NCBI GenBank assembly: GCA_001466705.2
Contig: LATX02000012.1
Span: 58,392-122,391, forward strand
Length of the DNA stretch: 64,000 bases
Source: Moniliophthora roreri
Taxonomy: Eukaryota; Basidiomycota; Agaricomycetes; Agaricales; Marasmiaceae
Direction: 5' to 3'
In this document: piece by piece, positions 35,222 to 46,351 of the stretch
How positions within the stretch are numbered: the stretch's first letter is position 1
Layout: every line of letters starts with the position of its first letter
Translations under genes and position numbers: made by a program
Notes under the pieces: model-generated
Databases searched by the model: none
Told to the model about the DNA's origin: nothing
The model's input: only the letters and a program-made list of their open reading frames with translations

Positions 35222-36939
35222 AAGAACTGTATGATAGTCCCATTCACCATCCACGGCGACACCATACACGGATGCCTTGGAAAGTTCTCCGCGTCGATAC
35301 CCAAGAAGGGCAGTACAAACTTGTGTTCCAGTTGACGCCATATGAGTGCTTCCTTGCAGAATTTCTAAAAGCCAAAGTCAGTCCGGACTGATATACGCGA
35401 CAAGGTATAGCATGTACAACACACCTGAAAGATCTTATGCCTTGCATCATGCTGATCATTCTGAAATGTCCTCAACCTCTTCAAAGCAACCGCCGCCTGG
35501 CTATCCCCGTAGAAACTCTTGAAAACGTCTCCAAACGTTCCGCCAAAACAGCACCGACCGTCTTGGACTGGTTTGACTCCAGATATGAATATCGACATTG
35601 GGAGGCCGCTGGACAACTTGGATAGGTCGATGAGGAGCTTTCTAGCTTCAGCGCGTAAGTTTGGGTCTCGAGTAACTTTGTTCTCGTTATTTTCCTCCAG
35701 GATCTGAAAAAGTATTAGCAAAACCTGAACGATGGTTAGGATTATGACAAACCTGTTGCAACGCATCCATGAAGGCCTCCGCGTCATTACCCTTCAACGC
35801 CCTAGCATCTTCCTTCTCCTTCTCAGATGTGAGCACAGTAGCTATCATATCAGCAACCTTTTGCTCGTCCTTTGCAGCTGCCTCGTAGACTTTTGAAGAG
35901 TTGGATATCTCCATGGCATTTAACATCTACGAGAGCGCGATGAGGGGGGTACAAAATAAGAACAGGAACAAGAGCAGGCGCACTTCGGTTATTGTCTCTC
36001 GATACCTATGGCTGAGAATAACACCATGTACGGCACCGAGAGGGACCTCGTCTTCTGGTTTAGATAATGTACTGTCTGTCGAGCTAGCAACAGAGGTGCA
36101 CTATCAGTCTCTGATCCACTTTGTAGAGACAGATGATTCGACGCGTACCCAAGTGAGTTGCGATAAATAGCACGTTCAGCGAGTTCAAAGAGGTGCTTTG
36201 AGAGGGATGGATCAGCATAAACCAAGGAAATAGAGACATTAAGGCGTCCTACTCACGGAGTAAATCTATCCACCAGAGTCCAATCAGTCGTCCAACTAAC
36301 AAGAGATAACGTGTTCGTACCTCCTGAGGTAGGTCTGACGTGAACATCAGCAAGCTATGCACGCCGAAAGACCTAATTACGGTCCTTATCAGTCAAGACA
36401 CGTACAACGTCAAACATTGAAACAATGTGCTCACCGTGATTACTGCATCACTCCTCAGCATACGGCTCTTCCTGAGGATTCGGGGGCAAGGGCATATTCA
36501 TCTGCTCTTTCAATCTCCGTTTTCGCTCCCTCCTTGCCAACTTGGCTTTTGAAATACTTTGCGTACTGCTAATAGACGGTGCTTCAGTTGATGCCAAGGA
36601 GTGCCGTGGTGTGCTTGCATCGGTAGGTGGACGGATGTATAGACGTATCTGCGTGGATTCGGTCTGTAGAAAGTCTCTCGAGTCAAAATGGGATTTACAG
36701 AAAGATTGATAACGCACGTCATTGGAACCTGAACCAACTGAAGCTCTGGCACTGGGAAGCTGAGGCAATGGTGGTGAGGATCTGCGTAGTCCGCCAAAGC
36801 TGGGAAGCGGCGGACGAGGGTGATTTATGTGTCTCTTTCTGACGGATCGTAGAGTTCTGGGCAGTTCGCTGAGGGTTGAGGGAAGTAGGACGTCAAAATT
36901 AACGGAGGTGTTTGCAGTCGACTGGACCGACATCGTCAC
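35222..36939 (-). pseudogene. dual-kinase gene copy A, 5' part (N-terminal region and kinase N-lobe)
   Basis: From the Met at 36939 a basic, Ser/Pro-rich segment runs 163 residues (RKRHINHPRPPLPSFGG...). Several short exons follow, including LNAMEISNSSKVYEAAAKDEQ. The kinase N-lobe then begins: CFGGTFGDVFKSFYGD (Gly loop, 35556-35510) and AVALKRLRTFQNDQ (VAIK-type Lys, near 35487). Exon borders with good GTTTGT/GTGTGT donors are visible around 35758 and 35437, but I did not resolve the complete exon chain. The C-lobe lies beyond the 2.68 kb transposon, so this copy cannot make an intact kinase. Related 5' regions are at 41764-42300 and 58189-58970. Confidence 0.6.
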
Positions 36940-37719
36940 GATTGCTTAAAGACTCGGGGCCATGGCTGGACAATTCTTCGTTTTCGTTTTGAATAGTTCA
37001 GAATGCTGTCGTGGGGGACAAGCTTTCCGTGCTATGCATAGCCATGGTCAGAGAAGACCTTTCGAGCGCTCCATCTAGAGCGGCAAGTGAGAAAAGATAA
37101 CCTGACAGGCTGGAGTTCCGAAGAACACCATAAGCTCCGGAGACAAGGCGTGAGGTAGTATGGCCTTATATTTATACTTTGTTGTGCAGTAAACTTTTAG
37201 AGTTGCTGATCAGAAATGTCATGGCTTCTTCATGATATAGAGGGGTAAATACGCAATGCCTTAGGCGTGTTTGCGCGGATGAAGACCTGGCTGTCTTCCA
37301 GAGTCACATATCGAGAAAAGGCAGGGAGCGGTCGGGTAGGGGGAGAAATTTGAAACAAGGCAAAAACACACGAAAACACATTTAGGGAGCGGTCCAGAGG
37401 CCTCCCTTTTTTATTTCAAATCGCACTAAGAAAACGATGGGTTCATGCGGGAACACCTCGGATAATCCTTCTGATAATCACTTGATTTTAGGCGAAAAAA
37501 ACCTTACAGGAAGTCATCCAATTGTCTGTAAAAAAGCTGCAGGCCAAACTGTTTACTACTGGCCGCAGCACCTTCCAAACTTTGCACTATCCCATCTTCT
37601 CCAACTTGCAAAAGTACAGTGAGTCGTTTGCGACTCGCAAGCATCTCGAATCGCAGCTCTAAGTCAGAGTCAACTTGAATCGACTTGAATCAATATTCAA
37701 GGGGCTCACCTCAGAACTC
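36940..37719. other. spacer between kinase and HNH copies
   Basis: Upstream region of the kinase gene and 3' flank of the HNH gene. Partly repeated at 42170-42698 (TCAGAATGCTGTCGTGGGGG, and CATCTTCTCCAACTTGC near the HNH end); the middle is unrelated in the two copies. No gene. Confidence 0.4.
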
Positions 37720-37759
37720 TTATGCGTGGGTCGATACAGCTTGAAGTGAAGCGCTGAGC

Positions 37760-37788
37760 TTATTAACCAACTTCTTTCGTCGTCTTCT
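37760..37788 (+). other. 29-bp segment that is the non-reversed complement of 42739-42767
   Basis: Flanked on both sides by sequence shared with copy B (GCGCTGAGC on the left, GCCATCTGCAG on the right). Copy A starts TTATTAACCAACTTC where copy B starts AATAATTGGTTGAAG, and the complement relation holds at all 29 positions in the same left-to-right order. Confidence 0.9.
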
Positions 37789-38470
37789 GCCATCTGCAGC
37801 AAGAACTGTGCTATCATCAAGCTCCCGATCATATTCATCCATGTATTTGGCAGCACCAGACATGTGTGCTACACGTGCACAAGTTGCATGAATAGCAAGA
37901 ATCTGCGGATCTGGGAGAGGCACAATGCGTGTCTCGCTGCCGATTTCAAAAGGTCGTGATACGAAAAGCACCCGACGAGAATGTTTTGGGTATCCGTTCC
38001 ACCAGGCCTCTTTGGCAACGCAAATATCATACTGTACAAAGTGAGATTTAATAAGTTATAAGTCAAATCAAACGTACTTCATTCGGAGTTGAAGTGCCTT
38101 CAAGCCAAAGGTGCAGTTTGTCAAATTGGGCGTGCCACACGGCGGACATGGTAAGGAGGTTGGTAGGATCGTGAACCCCGCGCTGCAAAATTTTATCTAC
38201 TAACGTATTCAGCCCAAAAGATTTCAGCATGGCTAATGCAGTAGCCGCGTGTTCCCGCTGCAAGTAGTCCGAGTCCAATGTTAGCTCAAGCTGACGACTG
38301 CAGTGAACAGAACAAACCCTCTTTACTTGTGCAGGGTCTGTAGAGTCAATATCTTGAACAGTAGACTCTGAGAAGATATGACAGCAGTTCGTCTCCTCAA
38401 ATGCTCCCCCTTCCTCCAGCATCATCTTCTCAACCGCCGGGATTTTTTCAACAGAAGTGGCGTCGAATTA

Positions 38471-38517
38471 CACTCTCTCGTACGTAAATTTTGGTAGCGC
38501 ACGATCTCGGAACTTGT
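38471..38517 (+). other. 47-bp segment that is the non-reversed complement of 43455-43501
   Basis: Copy A reads CACTCTCTCGTACGTAAAT... where copy B reads GTGAGAGAGCATGCATTTA.... The relation is complement without reversal at 46 of 47 positions. Flanks align normally (GTGGCGTCGAA left, AGGATGA right). A third copy (58975-59011) agrees with copy B, so copy A is the changed one. Confidence 0.9.
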
Positions 38518-39088
38518 AGGATGACAATTAGTACAACAAAGATAATAAGCAATCGTAGACACACGTATTTCTTTGCAGTCCGATAGTCTTTGGGAGAAGA
38601 TTGCAAGTTTTCTGTGATAAATTGCTGCACGGAATCGAAAGAAGAGCGCGATGGGTGGCTCGAAGGCATGGGTAGCGGACCCTTAGAGCTTTTGACTGAT
38701 CAGAATATACCAAGACCGTTAGCGTAAGACAAACACATACGACTTGCAAACATGACAGGTACTCACATGCGCGGAGTAGATTTTGACGGTAAAGGGTGCC
38801 TAGCCTGTAAATAATAGCCCTCTGATCGGCCCCGGGTGGTCCCATCGAATTGACCTCGTTTGTAATCCGAGCTACAGGAGCGTCGCCTACACCAAAACTC
38901 AATCTCGATCTCCAGAACTCCGTCATAAAGAACCCCACAACACGAGCGCCCACACGCTCCTCGTCTGTGTGGGCAGCTGCCTCTGCCTGAAGGATAAATC
39001 GATAGGCAGATTGAATTGAGGGGGGAGCGTGTATCAATCCAGTGTCAGCGAGCGTCGGAAGAGATCGCGGTGAGAAAGGGTTGGACAT

Positions 39089-39490
39089 GATGGTTTAAAG
39101 CGAACCGGTCACACAGATTGGCCACACAAATACTTCGTAGTAGTCACGTGGCTTGACGTAACTTTGCCTGATAGAGCATAATGTGTTCAGGGAAAACTCG
39201 ATGAGGCTACTAGTCTCGCTATACCTTCCGTGCTGGGCCCATTCCATGCAAAAACGGGGGGTAACGCCTTTGGGGTCTTCGGGCCATCAGGTAAGTACAT
39301 CTCAGTCGCGTCGCCGTCAGAATCCCTCCCATCCTTGCACAATTTCAGGGCGATTGGTTGGAAAAAGGTTTCGGATGTGTATTTACATTGATTCTAATGC
39401 AGTTATGTCATCTATCTGTCTATCGTTAGTACATATACTCTGAAATAAAAAGTTTTTTCTCATTCAAGTGCACTGTGGTTTGAACTACTC
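39089..39490. other. spacer upstream of HNH copy A
   Basis: Promoter side of the HNH gene, similar to 44070-44160 for about 90 bp. The remainder is unique; no gene. Confidence 0.4.
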
Positions 39491-40436
39491 CATGACCAAC
39501 TTCCTACGCCCGAGAGACATACCCGAAGATGCAGATACAAGGCTACACACCGAAGGCGAAGCCCCTGAGACGCCCAGCCCTCACAGCTCTCCCAGTCTGC
39601 CGTCTGCTGACCCAAGGATTGACATTATATCTAATGTTGAAGATTAGGGCTGTGAACCGTCGCCGTACAGACGGGTAATACGGTAACGGCTTTACGGCTA
39701 CGGGTACCGTACCGTTCGCAATGATTTTGAGCACCTTATACGGTACGGTGTCGAGGTGGAGGAAACCGTAAAGTGCCGTACCGTGGACGGCTGGCACGGC
39801 CGTATATACGGGATAGTGCATTCCCACGATTTCTGACGCGTCATTCCTTGTTCTGGTCAATCTTTTCGTTGCATGTCTTCTGGTCCTGGACCCTCTGCAA
39901 AGCTTCGTTCATGAAAAGGGTGCAAATGATCTATGCTTGGAGATAATGTGACGGACTCTCAACTCTGAAAGGTGCGTATCTCATCCTTAATCTATCTCGA
40001 CATGCTGCATACACTATATACTAACTGCGAATCCTTCTTCAGGCCAAAATTCATGCATTCTCACGTGAACCCCCGACCATGGCATCCGTGCTACTTAGTA
40101 TCACGTGAATTATATGCCCCGAAGGACACTCGAAATCGACCTTATTCGCGAGCAAACCACGTACATTTGCCGTCATTCCCCCTCCGACTACATCACTACC
40201 ATGTGCGAACATTAGGCAGGCCGAACTTATGCCAGATAATATCATTTCTTCTACCATACACCGTATCACCGTATACGGCCGTCTGTACTACCGTACCGTA
40301 CCGTCAAAGGTTCAGACTAACTATGATACGGTACGGGGACGGTCTGCTGAACACCGTCAAATTACCGTCAGGTTGACGGCCGTTACCGTATACGGTAACG
40401 GCTCACAGCCCTATTGAAGATTCCTCTGACAATGAA
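39491..40436 (+). pseudogene. unrecognised coding fragment split by a hAT-like MITE
   Basis: An open frame starts with MTNFLRPRDIPEDADTRLH and is Pro/Ser/Glu-rich. It runs to VED at 39644, is interrupted by the 769 bp element and resumes as SSDNE and a stop just after the second target duplication (40421-40436). Without the insertion the frame is continuous. The product is acidic and low-complexity and I cannot name it. It could be an exon of a larger gene whose other parts are lost. Confidence 0.35.
39645..40413. mobile_element. hAT-like MITE with TACGGTAC-type subterminal repeats
   Basis: The ends are TAGGGCTGTGAACCGT and, inverted, TAGGGCTGTGAGCCGT, matching the hAT terminal pattern. The 8-bp TTGAAGAT is present at 39637-39644 and 40414-40421, the duplication length typical of hAT. 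Both subterminal regions are packed with CCGTACCGTA / TACGGTAACGG motifs in both orientations. Length 769 bp and no transposase, hence non-autonomous. Confidence 0.9.
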
Positions 40437-41065
40437 TGACATGAGCAGCGCGAGACACCTGGCAAGGGTATGTAATGAGGAAAAGACACTTAAAGTCTTG
40501 CAGCTCATAATGCAAAGGTTTCATGATCATTTTACGCTCCCCACTTTCTTTGGAGAAGGTGTTTCCGGGGGATTAGGAGCTGTCTTCAGGGCATCTAGCA
40601 CAGTTAAGACACGGTTTTGTGGCTGGGTATTCTCTTTATTGAGACTGGGGGGAGTTGGGAATGGAAAGGGTGTGGGTGTTCGATGTAGCGTGAATATGGC
40701 GTTGAATAGGCGGTCTGATCGTTCATCTGGTGTGCGGATAGCAAGATACAAGTAGAAAACGACGATTATATTGTGTATGTTAGACGATACACGAGATTTG
40801 GGATGTGCGTTGGGATAAATATGAAGCCTTTGAACCACAGTAAGCATTCATTTCAGTTCGAGAGATGCATATACGAACCTTGAGACCCGCCTCTGACTCC
40901 CTCCCGCACGATACCGCGAACGAGACGAATGACTAGTGATGTTGGGGGCTCGGCTCAAGCCCTGAAGCCAGGCCTGACTGAGCCAGGGCTCACAAAGCCG
41001 AGCCAAGCCCTACTGTAGGGCTTCGACCGGGCTCAGGGCTCGGGCTTGCATTTTTGAAAGCCGCT
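40437..41065. other. unique stretch with a GGGCTC-rich fragment
   Basis: A minus frame (40847-40527) ends in PETPSPKKVGSVK but has no known domain. At about 40945-41055 there is a run of GGGCTCGGCT / AAGCCCTGAAGCC / GGGCTCAGGGCTCGGGCTT motifs on both strands, resembling the subterminal repeats of another hAT-like element, truncated where the kinase copy begins. Confidence 0.4.
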
Positions 41066-42300
41066 GGAGGCTGTCACTGTGCGCCGCAGGTTGGTGCCGC
41101 CTTGCCTGTCCGTACGAGAGCCTCCGGTGGTAGTAAGGAATACATCCTGTTCGCAAAGCGATGAATGTTTGAATCTTTGGCATCAATTTGAGGGACTCGC
41201 CTGCAGCAATTCTGACCCTGACGGCCTGAGGTCTGGAGTTTCGTAGTTCAAGAAATCACGTAGGGGAGCTGATGGAGGCTGAGTATGGTTCAGTGCATCC
41301 ATGATTAGGTGACTTCGTTCTTGGTTGAGATTGATGAGCCCGTCGAACATTTCTGTGTCGTGCGTCTTCAGTTCCCAGGAACGAGGAGCCAGGCCGCGTC
41401 ACGTACCAATAGCTAAAACACCCAAACTCCATACATCGACCGCAGGACCAGTAACCTTGTCTCCCTTGATTTCAGGTGCTTCAAGTCTTCCCTTGGAGGT
41501 CGTATTTGCTTCCTTGAGCATCGCACAAAGTTCTAGCAGTGTCGTCAGTAACAGTTACTCGTTGTGATGCAGAAACGCCTACTTAGACGGGCAGTGCGTG
41601 AACCACGAGCAAAAACAATCTGCTCAGAATCAATACTCCCATGCGTAATACCATGTCGATGCAGATAGTGCACAGCCTGCACAACATGTCGCATGATATT
41701 CGCGATATGGGGTTCCTGTAGTCCCGACTGCTGAGTGCGTCTACAGACATCGTGAATCTCATNTTTTCGCTCCCTCCTTGCCAACTTGGCTTTTGAAATA
41801 CTTTGCGTACTGCTAATAGACGGTGCTTCAGTTGACGTCAAGGAGTGCCGTGGTGTGCTTGCATCGGTAGGTGGACGGATGTACAGACGTATCTGCGTGG
41901 ATTCGGTCTGTAGAAAGTCTCTCGAGCCAACATGGGATTCACAGAAAGATTGATAACGCACGTCATTGGAACCTGAACTAACTGAAGCTCTGGGAAGCTG
42001 AGGCAACGGTGGTGAGGATCTGCGTAGTCCGCTAAAGCTGGGAAGCGGCGGACGAGGGTGATTTATGTGTCTCTTTCTGACGGATCGTAGAGTTCTGGGC
42101 GGTTCGCTGAGGGTTGAGGGAAGTAGGACGTCAAAATTGACGGAGGTGTTTGCAGTCGACTGGACATCGTCACGATTGCTTAAAGACTCGGGGCCATAGT
42201 TCAGAATGCTGTCGTGGGGGACAGGCTTTCTGTGCTGTGCATAGCCATGGTTAGAGAAGACCTTTCGAGCGCTCCATCTAGAGCGGCAAGTGAGAAAAGA
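41066..42300 (-). pseudogene. dual-kinase gene copy B, chimeric fragment joined at an n
   Basis: 41066-41762 corresponds to the pseudokinase end of copy A (30606-31305), including YLHRHGITHGSIDSEQIV and the same in-frame TGA in the GVLAIGT region. After the n at 41763 the sequence continues with the N-terminal exon (36518-37095 in copy A). The whole catalytic kinase domain is absent, either truly deleted or lost in the unresolved gap. Confidence 0.7.
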
Positions 42301-42698
42301 TAACCTGACATGCCTCGAGGCATGATGGCTAAGTCAGAAGATGGATCACAACGTCGGACCGAGGCGACGTTTTCACACAAATTGAATGATAGAATTCTGC
42401 GGTAGAACGTCATCATCAGCGCTCTCTACATGATTTAGGCACACGAGCGCTAAAGCTGCTATTATCTGTAGATAATTGGAGGCCGAACCGCTACCCATTC
42501 GCTTTTGGCCCAGAAAAAAAACCCTCCTGTTCGATAGATGATCACAGCACGCCCAAGCTTTGCATTATTCCATCTTCTCCAACTTGCGGGAATACAGTGA
42601 GGTTGTTTGTGACTCGCAAGCGTCTGGAATTACAGCTCTCAATCAGAGTCAACTTGAATCGACTTGAATCAACATTCAAGGGGCTCACCTCAGAACTC
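42301..42698. other. spacer between kinase fragment and HNH copy B
   Basis: About 300 bp unrelated to the equivalent spacer of copy A, then about 100 bp in common with it. No gene. Confidence 0.4.
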
Positions 42699-44069
42699 TT
42701 ATGCATGGGTCAATACAGCTTGAAGTGAAGCGCTGAGCAATAATTGGTTGAAGAAAGCAGCAGAAGAGCCATCTGCAGCAAGAACTGTGCTATTATCAAG
42801 CTCCTGATCATATTCATCCATGTATTTGGCAGCACCAGACATTTGTGCTACACGTGCGCAAGTTGCATGAATAGCAAGAATCTGCGGATCCGGGAGAGGC
42901 GGAGTACGTGTCTCGTTGCCAATTGTAATAGGTCGCGATACGAAAAGCACCCGACGAGGATGTTTTGGGTATTTGTTCCACCAGTCCTCCATAGCAACGC
43001 AAATATCATACTGTACAAAGTAAGATTTAATAAGCTATGAGCCGAATCAACAAACGTACCTCATTTGGAGTCGAAGTGCCTTCAAGCCAAAGTTGCAGGT
43101 TGTCAAATTCTGTGTGCCACACGGCGGACATGGTAAGGAGGTTGGTAGGATCGTGAACTCTGCGCTGCAAAATTTTGTCCACCAACGTATTCAGCCCAAA
43201 AGATTTCAGCATGGCTAATGCAGTAGCCGCGTATTCCCGCTGCAAGTAGTCCAAGTCTGATGTCAGCTCAAGTTGACAATTGTGCAGTGAAAAGAACAAA
43301 CCCTCTTTACTTGTGCAGGGTCTGTAGAGTCAATATCTTGAACAGCGGACTCTGAGAAGATATGACAGCAATTCGTCGCCTCATATCCCCTTCCTTCCTT
43401 GCGCATCATCTTCTTTACCGCCGGGATAGTTCTGACAGAAGTGGCGTCGAACTCGTGAGAGAGCATGCATTTAAAACCATCGCGCGCTAGAGCCTTGAAC
43501 AAGGATGATAATTAGTACCACGAAGATGACAAGCAAAATTCATAGACAAACATATTTCTTTGCAGTCCGATAGTCCTTGGGAGAAGATTGCAAATTTTCT
43601 GTGATAAATTGCTGCACGGAATCGAAAGAAGGACGCGATGGGTGACTCGAAGGCAAGGGTAACGGACCCTTAGAGCTTCTGACTGATCGGAATATACCAA
43701 GGTCGTCAGCGTAAGGCAAACACATACGACTTGCAAACATGACGGGTACTCACATGCGCGGAGCAAATTTTGACGGTAAAGGGTGCCTAGCCTGTAAATG
43801 ATAGCCCCCTGATCGGCCGCGGGTTGTCCCATCGAATTGACCTCGTTTGTAATCCGAGCCACAGGAGTGTCGCCAAAATGCGACCTCGATCTCCAGAACA
43901 CCGTCATAAAGAACCCCACAACACGAGCATCCACGCGCTCCTCGTCTGTGCGAGCAGTTGCCTCTGCTCGAAGGACAAATCGATAGGCAGATTGAATTGT
44001 GGGGGGAGCATGTGTCAGTCCAGAATCAGCGAGCGTTAGAAGAGATTGCGGTGAGAAAGGGTCGGACAT
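42699..44069 (-). CDS. HNH-nuclease-family protein (copy B, intact)
   Basis: Five exons (44069-43754, 43682-43552, 43493-43311, 43239-43060, 43010-42699) with GT-AG introns give 373 residues. An N-terminal helical region (LTHAPPTIQSAYRFVLRAE ... VARITNEVNSMG) and a Ser/Pro linker (PSSHPSRPSFDSVQQF) lead to the nuclease-like core: RDGFKCMLSHEFDA and EATNCCHIFSES, which match the RDGxxCxxSG and CAHIxxES signature of the basidiomycete HNH family. A helical half follows (YAATALAMLKSFGLNTLVDKI, PTNLLTMSAVWHTEFDNLQLW, YDICVAMEDWW, DPQILAIHATCARVAQMSGAAKYMDEYD). Members are abundant and unstudied in mushrooms; nuclease activity is not proven, and this copy has Cys where the family often has Ala before His. 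It sits upstream of a kinase copy on the same strand, as in the other units. Confidence 0.85.
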
Positions 44070-44201
44070 GATGGTTCAAAACCGAGGAGCAAAAATCGGC
44101 CACGCAAATATTCATAATGCCATGTGGTCTCACGTAAACTTTGCCTGATAGAGCACTCCTGATATACACCAAAAATGGCAGGTGATCCGAAAGCGGCTTA
44201 A

Positions 44202-45836
44202 GGGCCTGTTTGGTGGCACCGAGAAGGAACCCGGACCACGCCAAAATTGAGCCGTACGGCTGGTCCAGTGTCGGTGCTGAATAATCCACCGTGTCCGGGC
44301 GAAAAAGTTCTGTTTGGCGGCACCGTTCTCTTCCGTCACAACCCAGTTCATGCCCCTCGTGAGTCCAACTCATTATCCCCAGTGAGGTTTTACTGGATGC
44401 TATCAGACATTATCTGACAAGGTTGGGTGTTGTCAGATAACGTCTGATAACGTCTGATAGTGTCCTTAACCTGGAATAATCCAGATGTTATCTGATGTTA
44501 TCAGACATTATCAGATGTTTTGTAGGTAGCAACAGACAGGTTCTATTAGGCATTGGATAAACAGATTAGTGTAGACTATCACAGATATAATTAGCTATAT
44601 TGCGAGGTACTAGGATACAATTTATTACATATCAGCACAAGCTCTCCAACCTAAGTATCACCAAATCTCCAAGACCCCACCATACCCACAAGAGTGACCA
44701 AAGACCCTCTGTTCTAACCCTCTGCCCGACTCCAAGCCCTCTGCCTTGAAATGAGGAGCATCACTCTAACAACACAGCAAGCTGCAACACATAGAACATT
44801 TAGTACAAGAATAATGATATTTTAGGGTCACCTCATGAGATACATGTTGAAAGCGGTTCAGTGCTGTCATCTGGGACTTCTCTGAGGTGCCTGACATGTC
44901 AAAATATCCTTAGTTCCGCAAAAACAATGAGTAAACAGTACACATACCTTGCCTGTACCATATTTCACTTCTGGGCTATGTCACTACTTTCTATATTATA
45001 TCTTGAACCATTGAGGTTGATCTTGAGATGTAGAAAGGTGAGAGGCCATGCAGATGGGAGAAAGAGTGGGTGGGAGCTGTTGAGAAGTGGGATGGTAGTG
45101 GTTAGAAAGAAAGAAGTGAGCATGGGGGTATTTAAGGCACAGGGGAATTTGAGGTGAATTGTGCATGGACTGCAAGGCACAAGTTTCTCTAAGTTTGTCT
45201 CAAGCTGTTTGGTTATGCCTCAAGTTGGAGACCTGGGAAGAAGTTGTCAAGTGATATTGATTGGATGGATGTTAGAAAACGTCAGGTGCATGTCAGAATT
45301 TCATGGATTTGTCTGATAACGTCTGATGCTGTCTGATAGTGTTCAGTAACATCTTGTTGGGTGTTATTCCTCACATTCATTTGGGGGGCTGCAAAAAGTC
45401 TGTCAATAATAAAGTTTGCATTGTGTGTTGGTTTTGTGTGCAGAAAAAGCTGCAGATGGGATGGATGAGTGATAAGCATGGTGGGTCTGTGACTATTAGT
45501 GACAACCTATGTAACATCTGGGATCCCAGTCGGTATGGGTCTGTGAACATCATGGAAGGTCTACCCAGACCCAGGTCTGGGTTCCTTCCCAATGCTACCA
45601 AACAGGCCCTAAGGTATTCCTCACATTCATTTTCCTCTTTTACCACATTCATGTACCATGTTTATTACTACCTCATCTTGACATATAGGGGGCTGCAAAA
45701 AGTCTGTCAATGATGAAGTTTGCGTTGTGCATTGGTTTTGTGTGTGGAAAAAGCTGCAGATGGGAGTCTGTGAACATCATGGAAGGTCTACCCAGACCCA
45801 GGTCTGGGTTTCTTCCCGATGCTACCAAACAGGCCC
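44202..45836. mobile_element. PIF/Harbinger-like element with nested insertion
   Basis: The ends are GGGCCTGTTTGGTGGCACCG and, inverted, GGGCCTGTTTGGTAGCATCG; the next 15 bases also match with only transitions. A TAA flanks each end (44199-44201, 45837-45839). The uninterrupted sequence is present at 59690-59710 (AAGCGGCTAAGTACCC), showing an insertion with 3-bp TAA duplication, as in PIF/Harbinger. Inside are the approximately 1 kb TATCAGAC-repeat element and a partial duplication of the right end (another GGCCC-TAA at about 45602). No transposase is visible. Confidence 0.8.
44378..45361. mobile_element. TATCAGAC-repeat transposon (copy 2), nested in the Harbinger-like element
   Basis: Ends CCCAGTGAGGTTTTA and, inverted, CCCAACAAGATGTTA match those of the complete copy at 60715-61745. 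The flanking 7-mers are CATTATC and TGTTATT, a target duplication decayed by transitions. The first 200 bp holds many TATCAGAC / GTCTGATAACGTC units. 984 bp, non-coding. Confidence 0.8.
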
Positions 45837-45839
45837 TAA

Positions 45840-46351
45840 GGGCCTGTTCAAATAGAAACTATGGTTCCCATTTTCTGGGCTCTGCGAGGCTTATGCAACT
45901 TTCTCATCCGCATTCACAGGTGCTTCGTCCAGCGCTTGTACAAGCACTAATGTCTTTTCAACACCTATAAGTACTCATATATGTTATACTCACGAATGTG
46001 TCTTGTCAAGTAATCTGTAAGCATCTCTCTGAATGCTCTAGAGGATAAGGACAGAAACAATTACCCAGAGCTACATAAAAATGCTTCAGGGATGGACCAA
46101 TGCATCAAAAAACCACCCCAAACACACAAGATTAGCAGAGTTCTTTGACAAAAGTTGCACAAATTAGTTGTAAATGTACTGTGCAGAGATCTGTAGGTGT
46201 TCTATAACATAGATGAGTACCTATAGGCATCGAAAATTGTGAAGCGCTCTTACAAGTGCTGGATGAAGTGCCTGTGAATGCAGATGAGAAAGTTGTGTAA
46301 GCCTCATGGAGCCCAGGAAACGGGAACCATGGTTTCTATTTGAACAGGCCC
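45840..46351. mobile_element. 512-bp MITE with about 110-bp inverted ends
   Basis: It begins GGGCCTGTTCAAATAGAAAC and ends with its inverted copy. The inverted repeats extend about 110 bp (through ATGGTTCCC, CTTTCTCATC and CACAGGTGC/CACAGGCAC segments). TAA lies on both sides (45837-45839 and 46352-46354), one of them shared with the Harbinger-like element next door, so one element inserted at the end of the other. Non-coding. Confidence 0.85.

Larger units (their letters stand above)
37720..39088 (-). pseudogene. HNH-nuclease-family gene copy A, damaged by complemented segments
   Basis: The same five-exon layout as the intact copy B: exon 1 39088-38767, exon 2 38695-38565, exon 3 about 38509-38327, exon 4 38257-38078, exon 5 38031-37720. 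Family features remain (ETNCCHIFSES, ATALAMLKSFGLNTLVDKIL, WLEGTSTPNE, DPQILAIHATCARVAHMSGAAKYMDEYD). The acceptor and first part of exon 3, which in copy B encode ARDGFKCMLSHE, are replaced by the non-reversed complement (38471-38517), giving an in-frame TAA and no acceptor. A second complemented segment (37760-37788) turns a Ser/Ala/Phe stretch of exon 5 into RRRRKKLVNK. Probably non-functional. Confidence 0.75.
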
